A DNA stretch of 64,000 nt, from positions 10,281 to 74,280 of the forward strand of contig DATFGT010000103.1 of the NCBI GenBank assembly GCA_035249175.1, given 5' to 3'. The translations under genes were made by a program, and so were the position numbers. Source of the stretch: 66-474 sp035249175 (GTDB lineage: Bacteria > Pseudomonadota > Gammaproteobacteria > Xanthomonadales > Rhodanobacteraceae). The notes beneath the pieces are model-generated. The model did no database searches. It was given only the letters and a program-made list of their open reading frames with translations, and was not told where the DNA came from. This document shows positions 56,242-63,996 of this stretch, piece by piece (within the stretch, counting starts at the first letter, position 1; every line of letters begins with the position of its first letter).

Positions 56242-56441
56242 ACGGCTTTCTCTGGACGGCCGGCCATCTCGGCTGGGGTATTTTTGCGTTGGCCGTTTTT
56301 ACGGGCCTGTGGCTAGTGCTGTCCGATTTCTGCTGGCGCCTGACACGGATCCGGATTACCCGGTTCGCGGCGACGATGGCAATGGGCTGGATTGTCGGCG
56401 TCGCGCTGATCCTGCTCGGTTTTTACCTCGCCAGCCGTTGA
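56238..56441 (+). CDS. Small two-helix membrane protein
   Basis: 67 aa, ATG 56238 overlapping the decarboxylase stop (ATGA). Two hydrophobic segments (about 11-29 and 45-63) flank a basic loop, CWRLTRIRITRF. I do not recognise a family. The coupling to the decarboxylase-like gene suggests a partner, perhaps an anchor or chaperone. Confidence 0.7.
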   Translation: MNGFLWTAGHLGWGIFALAVFTGLWLVLSDFCWRLTRIRITRFAATMAMGWIVGVALILLGFYLASR

Positions 56442-56938
56442 GCCGCTCCTGATCTTTGCTCGTCCCGAAATCGTGCGGCGGCATCGGGCACTCAAGAGGT
56501 TTTTGCGACGAGGCCGTTGCACGAAAGGCGCGGATGGCTCGCCGCCTCCGCGGCTCCCCTTTGGACTGTCGGCTGCGCCGATGTTCGCCACGGCGTTCTG
56601 CCTGCGCAGTTCGGCCTGCGCCGGATGCGGGTGACGGGAAATGCTGCTTCGAGGTTGCCGCTGCCTTGAAACCAGGCAGGCCCTCATCCCGCCGTCGGGC
56701 CGGGACGTTAACAAACGTGAACTACTGCTTAAATTCGCATTCTTCGCAAGACGTTGCGCTTGGGTCTTGAGACCGGTGTCACTTTCGATCTGTGTGTTGT
56801 CCGCTAGGGTTCCCCCAACCCATCTGCTTCAGATCAGGCTTCAACCAAGAAAGCGCCTTTCGCACGAAGGGAGAGGAGCGACTTGCCTGAATTTTTGGGC
56901 CAATCGGGGGCACTACCGACGTTTCGGGAGATTCACTG
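56442..56938 (+). other. Gap before the second large secreted protein
   Basis: 497 bp without a convincing gene. A weak -35/-10-like pair, TTAACA and TAAATT (56708-56735), exists but is unconvincing. A GGGAG ribosome-binding site (56926-56930) serves the next gene. Open frames here are short and have no family look. Confidence 0.5.
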
Positions 56939-59806
56939 ATGCAAAGCAAGACGATCACTGCCGCATGGCGACGAATTGAATATGTGTTGATGCTCCTGGC
57001 GCTTGCAGTGGGGGTGCCGGCCGTTGGTTTCGCGCAGACGGCTCCGACCCCGGCCATCTCGGCCGTGAATCTTTCCAATCAGACCTTGCAGAACGTGCCG
57101 ATGACGTTCGGGCAGCCATTCCGCGCGGGCGACATTCCGAGCGGCAAGACGGTTGCGGCTTACTTGGGCGACCAGGCATTGCCGACGCAGGTGGATGCCA
57201 AAGCCAAGAACTCCGATGGCTCCATGCGGCACGCCGTGCTGACGGTGCAGTTGCCGGCACTGGCCCCCAACGCGTCGGAAAAACTGTCATTGCGCGCCGT
57301 GCCGGCCAGCACCGCCCTGGGGCGTTCGGTCAGCTTGGCGGATGTGCTGGGCACCCATTTCGATGCTGGCGTCAACTTGACCATTGCCGGCCAGCCTTGG
57401 CATCTGGACGCGCGCACCCTGCTGCAGGAGGCCGTGCTGACCGGGTCGTGCGCGCCCAATGGCCGTGTGTGCAATCAATGGCTGTCCGGCCCGCTGGCCT
57501 CGGCTTGGGTCGTGGGTGGACCGGTGCTGAGCCCAGCCGGCATTCCGAATCCGCACATCGCGGTTTACTTTGCCGTGCGCGCTTATGGGCCGGCGCCGGT
57601 GACCCGCGTGCGCGTGGACGTGATCGTGGCGAACGATTGGGCTTACGCGCCCGACCCGCAGGGTATCGCCTACGACGCGAGCATCAACGTGGGTGGCAAG
57701 ACGGTCTATTCGATCAACGATCTCATGCATTACCGGCAGGCCCGCTGGCACAAGGTATTTTGGTGGGGCGATGCTCTTCCGATCTATGCGCAGCAGGATT
57801 CCGGTTACCTGCAGGCGACGATGGCCGTGCCGCGCTATCAGGACGTACCGCCTTCGGACGCGTTCCTGGCCAGTCGGAGGCAGAGTTGCGAGCCCATGCA
57901 GAACTGCGACCAGACCTCTCGCATGGGGAATGTCGGGGCCCAGCCCGGGATCGGTCCGCTGCCCCAGTGGGCCGCTGTGTACGTGATCAATCCCGACTAC
58001 CGTGCTTTCAATTGGATGTTGGCAAACAGCGATGCACTGGGTTCCTACAACGTCCACTATCGCGATCAGCTTACCGGCCAGCCAGTTTCGGTGGCCGCCC
58101 ATCCGTGCAGCACGTTATACACGGCCGCTCAATTCAAGCGCTGCCCCGTGGCGCCATTTGCCAACGACAGTTTCCCGGCATGCAAGACGCAGTGCACGTC
58201 GCCGCTGGCGCCGAGCGAAGCTCATCATCCAGCGCCCGCTTACGTGGCGTATATGGTTACGGGCGACTGGTACTACCTGTCCGAATTGAAGGACTGGGCC
58301 GACTGGGTGGTGTTCAAGCAAAACCCGGTGTACCGGAATTTCGCCACGGGACTCGTCTATGACACCCAGTTGCGCGGACAGGCGTGGGCCTTGCGGACCC
58401 TGGGTTACGCCGCCTACATCCTGCCCGACAGCGATCCCCTGAAGGCGTATTTCAACCAGGTGATCGACAACAACATCACTTGGTACAACCAGAACTTTAC
58501 CGACAATCCAGGTGCGAACAAGCTGCACATCAACTCTGTCGGTTACTCGGTCGGGTACCCGAACGGCGGCAACGCGAACACGGGCCTTCCCACGTGGCAG
58601 CAGTCGATGTTCAACTGGTCGGTGGGCAACCTCAATGACCTCGGATTCGCCGGCGCGGACCGGTTAATGGGCTGGCTCGCGCCATTCCAGGTGGGCCTGA
58701 TGACCGATCCGGGCTTTTGCTGGGTCGTGGCATCCAAGTACGAGCTGCAGGTGCGTGATACCCAGAAGAGTCCGTTCTATACGACCCTGCAGCAGGTGTA
58801 CCAGAAGAACTTCCCGACGTTACGCGGTGTCGAGTGCGCCAGTTCGGCCATGGCCACCGCCCTGGGTGTCAAAAAAGCCGGCGAGATGTCGGGCTATCCT
58901 TCGTCGCCGTCGGGCTATCCGGCGATGTTCCAGATCGGGCTGGCGGCATCGGCCGATGCCGGTGTGCCGTACGCGAAGGAGTCCTGGGAGCTGTTCGCCT
59001 TGAGGACCACGCAGCCGGACTATTCCAACCAGCCGCAGTGGGCCGTCATCCCCCGCTACCTGCCTGCGGGTTGGGGCGCAATCCCGGCCGGCGGTTCGAA
59101 ACCATCCGGCGGCACGACTTCGGGCGGAAGCACGCAACCGAGCGGTGGTACAAACCCAAGCGGTGGTACAACCTCGGACGGTAGCTCGAACCCGGGCGAT
59201 AACTCGAATTCGATTCCTGGCGATGGTTCGACTTCAGTCGGATCGACACCTGTGGGCAATTCGAACCCGGGTGGCAATTCAAACCCGGCGGGCAACTCTA
59301 ACGCGAATCCTGGCGGCGGTTCGAATTCGGTCGGTTCAACCCCCGTGGGCAATTCGAACTCGAATGGCAATCCCAACCCGGGCGGTAACTCGAACTCGAA
59401 TGCTGGCGGTGTCGCGAGTCCGGTTGCTCCGAAGCCGGGGACGCCCACGTCTTCCGGCGTCGGCACCCCTTCCCATGCCGGCGTGAACCAAGGTGGTCCA
59501 ATGCTGGCGAGGCTGGGTCTCGATCGTGAGAAAGCGTACTTGGGACGCTGGTCTCTGGGGGGTGTCGTGCCCTTCGTTCGTTTCGTGCTCGGTATACCAA
59601 GCCGGCCTGCACCCGCAACGGTCAGTCACGGAACATCTATCGGGGCATCGGTTTCTGGCCTTGCAATCGCGGCGAAACCCGCACCAGAAATCGCGGAAGC
59701 GAACGTTCGCACGTCCACACAAGGCGATCCCTCCACACTCCCTCGGGTATCGCATGTTGTTCCTGCAAGGTCGGCTTATGGGAGCCCGCAAAGCCAGATT
59801 CGTTGA
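56939..59806 (+). CDS. Large secreted protein, putative polysaccharide lyase/hydrolase with Gly/Ser/Asn tail (paralog 2)
   Basis: 955 aa with a signal peptide (cleavage after Ala32). Residues about 40-705 parallel the 49580 product: VPMTFGQPFRAGDIPSGKTV, VDAKAKNSDGSMRHAVLT, SRMGNVGAQPGIGPLPQW, WMLANSDALGSY. After about residue 715 comes a 130-residue low-complexity tail of Gly, Ser, Asn, Thr and Pro with a repeated SVGSTPVGNSN unit, then about 100 residues without a known domain. No PEP-CTERM signal is visible. The tail may be a surface linker or cell-wall/polymer-contact region; function is inferred. Confidence 0.68.
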   Translation: MQSKTITAAWRRIEYVLMLLALAVGVPAVGFAQTAPTPAISAVNLSNQTLQNVPMTFGQPFRAGDIPSGKTVAAYLGDQALPTQVDAKAKNSDGSMRHAVLTVQLPALAPNASEKLSLRAVPASTALGRSVSLADVLGTHFDAGVNLTIAGQPWHLDARTLLQEAVLTGSCAPNGRVCNQWLSGPLASAWVVGGPVLSPAGIPNPHIAVYFAVRAYGPAPVTRVRVDVIVANDWAYAPDPQGIAYDASINVGGKTVYSINDLMHYRQARWHKVFWWGDALPIYAQQDSGYLQATMAVPRYQDVPPSDAFLASRRQSCEPMQNCDQTSRMGNVGAQPGIGPLPQWAAVYVINPDYRAFNWMLANSDALGSYNVHYRDQLTGQPVSVAAHPCSTLYTAAQFKRCPVAPFANDSFPACKTQCTSPLAPSEAHHPAPAYVAYMVTGDWYYLSELKDWADWVVFKQNPVYRNFATGLVYDTQLRGQAWALRTLGYAAYILPDSDPLKAYFNQVIDNNITWYNQNFTDNPGANKLHINSVGYSVGYPNGGNANTGLPTWQQSMFNWSVGNLNDLGFAGADRLMGWLAPFQVGLMTDPGFCWVVASKYELQVRDTQKSPFYTTLQQVYQKNFPTLRGVECASSAMATALGVKKAGEMSGYPSSPSGYPAMFQIGLAASADAGVPYAKESWELFALRTTQPDYSNQPQWAVIPRYLPAGWGAIPAGGSKPSGGTTSGGSTQPSGGTNPSGGTTSDGSSNPGDNSNSIPGDGSTSVGSTPVGNSNPGGNSNPAGNSNANPGGGSNSVGSTPVGNSNSNGNPNPGGNSNSNAGGVASPVAPKPGTPTSSGVGTPSHAGVNQGGPMLARLGLDREKAYLGRWSLGGVVPFVRFVLGIPSRPAPATVSHGTSIGASVSGLAIAAKPAPEIAEANVRTSTQGDPSTLPRVSHVVPARSAYGSPQSQIR

Positions 59807-59834
59807 GCTGCGACTCGAGACGTCGGATGCCAAT

Positions 59835-59860
59835 GACCCCCGGCAACGGGGGTCGTTTTT
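59835..59860 (+). terminator. Rho-independent terminator after the 955-aa gene
   Basis: GACCCCC / GGGGGTC 7-bp stem with loop GGCAAC, then GTTTTT. 29 bp after the stop codon. Shares its core CCCCCGGCAACGGGGG with the terminator at 61197. Confidence 0.85.
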
Positions 59861-60012
59861 ATGCGTGCCGACGCAATGCATGCACTGTCCGAGCCGGAGC
59901 CGTCGAACGACTTTACGCATCCGAAGCCTGTCAAGCATCTACGAAGACTTCGACACGTCTCCGAATGCTCCGCCTGGACCGGGCTATTTCTTGAGTCTCG
60001 CAGGAGGTTCCC

Positions 60013-60084
60013 ATGACGAAGACTCGCCTCCTCCAGGGTGTGGAAAAAACCTTTACGACTTTGCCATTCCAGCCGGAATCATGA
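60013..60084 (+). CDS. Possible 23-codon small ORF with strong ribosome-binding site
   Basis: AGGAGG lies 6 bases upstream of ATG 60013; the peptide starts MTKTRLLQGVEKTFTTLPF. It lies in the 487-bp gap between the terminator at 59835 and the PEP-CTERM gene. Too short to judge by composition; may be chance. Confidence 0.25.
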   Translation: MTKTRLLQGVEKTFTTLPFQPES

Positions 60085-60163
60085 CAAAACGGTGATGCGG
60101 TGCGGGTCGCAGCCGGCATCCGCCCGAACGAGAGGGTTGAGGGTGAACACAGGCGTAGGAAAT

Positions 60164-60173
60164 CCTTACACAT
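60164..60173 (+). promoter_or_regulatory. Upstream activator-like word, copy 1
   Basis: CCTTACACAT starts exactly 70 bp upstream of the -24 element at 60234. The same word with one changed base lies at the same distance from the promoter at 63981. Candidate binding site for a sigma-54 activator. Confidence 0.5.
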
Positions 60174-60233
60174 TGATTCAGATTCAAAGACTGGAATTTG
60201 AAAAATGTCAATGAAATTAGTCATTTGATTGCA

Positions 60234-60249
60234 TGGCACGAGAAATGCT
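60234..60249 (+). promoter_or_regulatory. Sigma-54 promoter of the PEP-CTERM gene
   Basis: TGGCACGAGAAATGCT matches the -24/-12 consensus TGGCACG-N4-TTGCW with one mismatch. It lies 45 bp before the start codon. Sigma-54 control of PEP-CTERM genes by the PrsK/PrsR pair is known from exosortase systems; those regulators are not in this window. Confidence 0.75.
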
Positions 60250-60293
60250 ATCTGCGGTGGGCGGCACACGTGGGTCAATCAGCGGAGGCGTGT

Positions 60294-61166
60294 ATGTCAC
60301 CCAAACATCTATTGAAGTTCATCGCTTTGGGATTCGGCATGGCCATGTCCGGCGCAGTGCTGGCCAATCCCATCAACATCCTGTGGTACACCGGCGGCAC
60401 CGAGGCGAGCGGCCCCGGAACTTACGAAGCCGATGTCAACACCCTTGCCGCATTGGCGCCGAGTTCTCCCGGCGGCAATACCTGGAACGTCACGTTCTGG
60501 TCCAGCGGGACTATGCCGACAGGCTCTTTCAATGTCTTGGTCATCGCATCGCCGGAGGGCAGCTGGTCTTCCAACCCTGACTACTCCGCGCTGAGCTCCT
60601 CGCTGGGTTCGATCACCTTTGGCGATCGGCTGATGCTGACAGGGCAGGACGCCGACTGGCACTACATGAACTTCCCCGGTCCTGCGTCTTTTGACGGCCC
60701 GCAGGGCTTCCTGCTGGACAGCATCAACTGGGCCGGCAACGGCACTGGCATGGGTGTGGTCGCACTGGGTATGGACGGCCTCGGTACCTGTGGCGGTCCA
60801 GCGCTTGGTCTACCCGGCTATACGGGTGACTGCAGCGGCACCAACGACGTGCAGATCCCGTCGGCGTACGCCAGCTTTCCGATCAACACGGGTTTGACGT
60901 CGGCCGGTCTTAGCAACTGGAGCACTTCCGCGCACACCGAGTTCTTCGATCTGGATCCGGCCAAATGGATCGGGATCAACGTGGATGGCGGCAGGTCCTC
61001 GTGTGGCACTTCGGGCGGTGGCTGCTACGTGACCATCGTCAGTGCTGCAACGGGTGGTGGTGGAATCGGCGGGGGTACGGTTCCCGAACCCGCTGAACTC
61101 GGCATGTTCGGCCTGGGCCTGGTGCTGATGGGTCTGTTCGCGGGGTTGCGTCGCCGCACGGCATGA
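60294..61166 (+). CDS. PEP-CTERM sorting-domain protein
   Basis: 290 aa from ATG 60294, with a GGAGG site upstream. Signal peptide ends at Ala24 (VLA/NP). The middle is a secreted Gly/Ser/Thr/Asn-rich domain with no clear enzyme motif. The C-terminal signal starts at about residue 263: VPEPAELG, then a hydrophobic helix, then RRRTA. This is the substrate type of exosortase A. It follows a sigma-54 promoter and is followed by a terminator, so it is a monocistron. Confidence 0.93.
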   Translation: MSPKHLLKFIALGFGMAMSGAVLANPINILWYTGGTEASGPGTYEADVNTLAALAPSSPGGNTWNVTFWSSGTMPTGSFNVLVIASPEGSWSSNPDYSALSSSLGSITFGDRLMLTGQDADWHYMNFPGPASFDGPQGFLLDSINWAGNGTGMGVVALGMDGLGTCGGPALGLPGYTGDCSGTNDVQIPSAYASFPINTGLTSAGLSNWSTSAHTEFFDLDPAKWIGINVDGGRSSCGTSGGGCYVTIVSAATGGGGIGGGTVPEPAELGMFGLGLVLMGLFAGLRRRTA

Positions 61167-61196
61167 CGCCCACCGCAGTTCGGTTGGAAACTCAGA

Positions 61197-61223
61197 CAAC
61201 CCCCGGCAACGGGGGTTGTTTTT
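61197..61223 (+). terminator. Rho-independent terminator after the PEP-CTERM gene
   Basis: CAACCCCC / GGGGGTTG 8-bp stem with loop GGCAAC, then TTTTT. It separates the PEP-CTERM gene from the convergent acyltransferase gene, whose stop codon lies at its edge. Confidence 0.88.
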
Positions 61224-62061
61224 AGGCCGCCGACCAGGCGAGGTCGCGACCGACTCGGACGGAACCGGGCTGGACGGAGCCCGCCGTCTGGCACGGATCG
61301 ATGCCGTAGCGGGCTTTCATGTAGCCCGCGATCAGGGACCCGCGCAGTTGCTGGGGCTCGAACCCAAAGCGACGCGAGAACGCACTGGCGGGGACAGGAT
61401 TGCCGCGCGCATCGGCAAGCCCGCGGGGCAACACGTCATTCGCCAATCGCTCGCGCAGACGGAGGCGCAAAGGGACTACCGGGTGGTTTCGCACCAGCGG
61501 GTAGCTTGCAGGCGACGCGAATGGCTCGAAGGCGTAACAACGCTCGTAGAACTGGGCATGCCGCGGGTGCACCCCGATGACGATGTCGGTCAAGTCGGTG
61601 TGCAGTGCGTAGTAAATGGCCCAGCGCATCATGCTGAACAAGGCTCCGATGCCGCGCGCAGCGCTCCGGCGGCGATCCGCAAGCATCCCCACCTCGAGCA
61701 GACGGCGCCCTTTTTCCCGCATTTCATCCAGATACCGCGGATACACGCTATCCAGCGCAAGTCCTTCGGGGTTGTCGCGAAACAGCGTCATCGTGTAGCC
61801 GACTACCGGGCCTTCCGGTCCCCAGATCACGCACGCATGCTGTCCCACGCCAGTGGGGCCGGCATGGATGCCAAACGGGTTTTTATCGATCAGCCCCATA
61901 TCCGAGTAGCGGTCATAGACCAACCGCCAGGCGGATTCCACCTGTCCAAGGCTGCTGGCGCAGCAACATAGCGGTTCGCTGGTGCGCACCGCCGGAGGAT
62001 CGAGGCGCGCGGTGATATCGCTGACTGCCTCGGGTAATTCCAATGATCTGATCAGACCCAT
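61222..62061 (-). CDS. PEP-CTERM/exosortase-associated GNAT acyltransferase (FeeM-like)
   Basis: 279 aa. The central part, SAWRLVYDRYSDMGLI, RRLLEVGMLADRRR, MMRWAIYYALHTDLTDIVIG and PRHAQFYERCYAFEPF, matches the GNAT acyltransferase type found in exosortase genomes (TIGR03694 type) and N-acyl amino acid synthases (FeeM), which are distant relatives of LuxI. It may acylate an amino acid or sugar with a fatty acyl-ACP. It converges on the PEP-CTERM gene. No strong ribosome-binding site was seen. Confidence 0.82.
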   Translation of the reverse strand: MGLIRSLELPEAVSDITARLDPPAVRTSEPLCCCASSLGQVESAWRLVYDRYSDMGLIDKNPFGIHAGPTGVGQHACVIWGPEGPVVGYTMTLFRDNPEGLALDSVYPRYLDEMREKGRRLLEVGMLADRRRSAARGIGALFSMMRWAIYYALHTDLTDIVIGVHPRHAQFYERCYAFEPFASPASYPLVRNHPVVPLRLRLRERLANDVLPRGLADARGNPVPASAFSRRFGFEPQQLRGSLIAGYMKARYGIDPCQTAGSVQPGSVRVGRDLAWSAA

Positions 62062-62727
62062 GCTTCAATTGCCCAGTGGTGCCACGTTGCTGCAAGGCAT
62101 GCCGTTCCCTGGACGACATGGACGGTGGTCCCCTGTTTGCCGACGTCGGCTGGGACGCCGGTGCTGCAATGGATGCGTGATCGCATCGCGACCCGCAATG
62201 CGCGATCGATCGAACGCGAAGGGGTGCACGCCATCGCCCGACGCGGAGCGTCGGGTCGTTGGCCCAGCTGCGTGCAGCTTGCTGACCCCGGCTACGGAGC
62301 GCCTGGCGAGCAGGCGTCGGCCGTCGGTCTGGTCACTTGGGTGGGGATGCTGGTGCGATGGGTGGACGTCGCGATGCGCTGCGGGCGATGGCCCGAACCG
62401 CGTTCGCGAGCTCTCGGAAGCTTTCATGGTTGAGCGACAAAAACCTGGTTTGGCGCACCGAGGGTGAAATCCTTCCCCGCGGTCGCTCAACGACGACCAG
62501 TTTCCGTACTAGCCGCTGAACCCCCGACCTGCATTGTGCAGCCGTGCAGACGCTCAGTGTGTGAACTACGTATAAATCCAGACACACAGCACAGAATCTT
62601 CAGAAAGCTTGTGACCATCGGCAATGTTTGTTCACGGCCGGCGTCACAGCGTGTATTCGCCGTCATGCCCGCATCCAACGCGTATAGTCGTCCCCGGAAT
62701 CGGTGGCAATTAGGGAGGGCACGCGCC
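62062..62727. other. Gap between the acyltransferase and the nitroreductase-like gene
   Basis: 666 bp with no convincing gene. An 8-bp stem, CCCGACGC / GCGTCGGG (62237-62255), is the clearest structure. A TATAAA at 62571-62576 could be a -10 but has no good -35. Several short open frames lack ribosome-binding sites or family look. It should contain the promoters of both flanking genes. Confidence 0.45.
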
Positions 62728-63783
62728 GTGGACCCACAGACGAAGGCAAGCATCCTGCGCGCGGGCATCGCCGCGCCCTCGGCGGACAATTCGCAGCCTT
62801 GGCGGTTTGCATGGTCTGGCGACGACCTGGATCTTCGCATCGATGCGGACCGCAGCGGCCGGGTGTCCGACACCCGCTATGTCTTGAGCGACCTGGCCGC
62901 CGGCACATGTCTGGAAAACATGATCATCCGCGGCCGGTCGCTCGGTTACGTGGCGGACCCGCAGATCTTCCCGCGGCCGGACGACGAACTGTGGGTCGCC
63001 CGCATCCATTGGCGCCACGATCCCGGGAACGGAGCCACCGAGCCGTTGGCGGCTGCCATCGAGCAACGCCACACCGATCGCCGTTTTCCCTGGCGCGGCC
63101 CCATCACCACCGATACGCGGGCGCGCCTGGATGCCCAGGCCCGGGCGATTCCCGGGCCGCGGCTTTGGTGGCCGCGGACATTGCAGGAGAGAAAAGCTGC
63201 GCTGGGCCTCATCAGGCAGGCCGAGGCGCTCCGTTTCAGGAGCCCGACACTGCACGCGGAGCTGTTTTCGAGTATCCGCTTTGCCGCGGGGTGGCACGAC
63301 GTCTGCGAGGAAGGGCTGGCTCCGGCGACACTCGCCGTGGAACCACCGATGCGCCCGGTCTTTCAGGCGATGCGCCGTCCCGCGGTGATGAGAACATTCA
63401 ACCGGCTCGGCGCGGCGTGGATGCTGGGGTGGCGCTCGGCCTACCTGCCGATCCGGCTTTCGCCCGGCCTTTGTCTCATCGTCATTCCGTCCACGGCCCG
63501 ATCCGATGTGCTCGCGGGAGGCCGCGCCCTGCAGTGCGTGTGGCTCGAGGCCACCCTCGCCGGCCTGTCGGTCCAGCCGTATGCGGCGGCGGGCGTACTC
63601 GGCCTGGGACTTGTACCCATTGAACCGGCCTTGCAGCCGTCGCTCTCGCGCTTGGGTCCGGCGCTGCGCGACCTGTGCGGGCCGGGCTGTGGGCTCGTGT
63701 TCATGCGGCTTGGCTACGCGCGGTCCGCATCGCGTCATCGCAGTGGACGGCGCACGCTCGCGAGTTTTGGCGCTTCCGAATAG
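62728..63783 (+). CDS. Nitroreductase-family-like (FMN-binding) protein
   Basis: 351 aa from GTG 62728, chosen for the AGGGAGGG site 8 bp upstream (ATG 62665 is an in-frame alternative). The N-terminus ILRAGIAAPSADNSQPWRF is the classic nitroreductase FMN-binding motif. IEQRHTDRRFPWRGP near 111-125 and a hydrophobic C-terminal part (LPIRLSPGLCLIVIPSTA) resemble the Acg-type long nitroreductases. The substrate is unknown. Its place next to the acyltransferase suggests a joint role in the exosortase system, which is inference. Confidence 0.72.
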   Translation: MDPQTKASILRAGIAAPSADNSQPWRFAWSGDDLDLRIDADRSGRVSDTRYVLSDLAAGTCLENMIIRGRSLGYVADPQIFPRPDDELWVARIHWRHDPGNGATEPLAAAIEQRHTDRRFPWRGPITTDTRARLDAQARAIPGPRLWWPRTLQERKAALGLIRQAEALRFRSPTLHAELFSSIRFAAGWHDVCEEGLAPATLAVEPPMRPVFQAMRRPAVMRTFNRLGAAWMLGWRSAYLPIRLSPGLCLIVIPSTARSDVLAGGRALQCVWLEATLAGLSVQPYAAAGVLGLGLVPIEPALQPSLSRLGPALRDLCGPGCGLVFMRLGYARSASRHRSGRRTLASFGASE

Positions 63784-63910
63784 AGGTGTCGAAGCGCTTT
63801 ACAAAAACAACCCGCACTCGGTGCGGTGGGGCAAACCGTCAGCAAAACAAACCGTTACGCCGGGGCCAATTCGATAGTCGGCGCTCCACCGCGACAAGGC
63901 GTCGGGATAC

Positions 63911-63920
63911 CTTACAAATA
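63911..63920 (+). promoter_or_regulatory. Upstream activator-like word, copy 2
   Basis: CCTTACAAAT begins exactly 70 bp before the -24 element at 63981, mirroring copy 1 at 60164. Confidence 0.5.
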
Positions 63921-63964
63921 TCGAGTGAAATCAGCCACGTGGAATGACGAATATTCAAGCAAAA

Positions 63965-63982
63965 CATGTATTTAAATACATG
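63965..63982. promoter_or_regulatory. Perfect 18-bp palindrome overlapping the sigma-54 promoter
   Basis: CATGTATTTAAATACATG is fully self-complementary, and its last two bases are the first two of the -24 element. It could be an operator. The promoter at 60234 lacks it. Confidence 0.55.
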
Positions 63983-63996
63983 GCACGCTGCTTGCT
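63981..63996 (+). promoter_or_regulatory. Perfect-consensus sigma-54 promoter
   Basis: TGGCACGCTGCTTGCT is an exact match to TGGCACG-N4-TTGCW. The transcribed gene lies to the right of the window. Confidence 0.82.

Noticed and set aside
59096..59420. Possible CRISPR-like or satellite array
   Set aside because: The repeats are in-frame codon-level repeats of a low-complexity protein tail, without regular spacers.
59493..60095. Alternative frame at the end of the 955-aa gene, checked for a hidden PEP-CTERM tail
   Set aside because: No VPEP motif, hydrophobic helix and basic end in this frame.
62065..62490. 141-codon minus-strand frame upstream of the acyltransferase
   Set aside because: Arg/Ser/Pro/His-rich, no family look, no ribosome-binding site.
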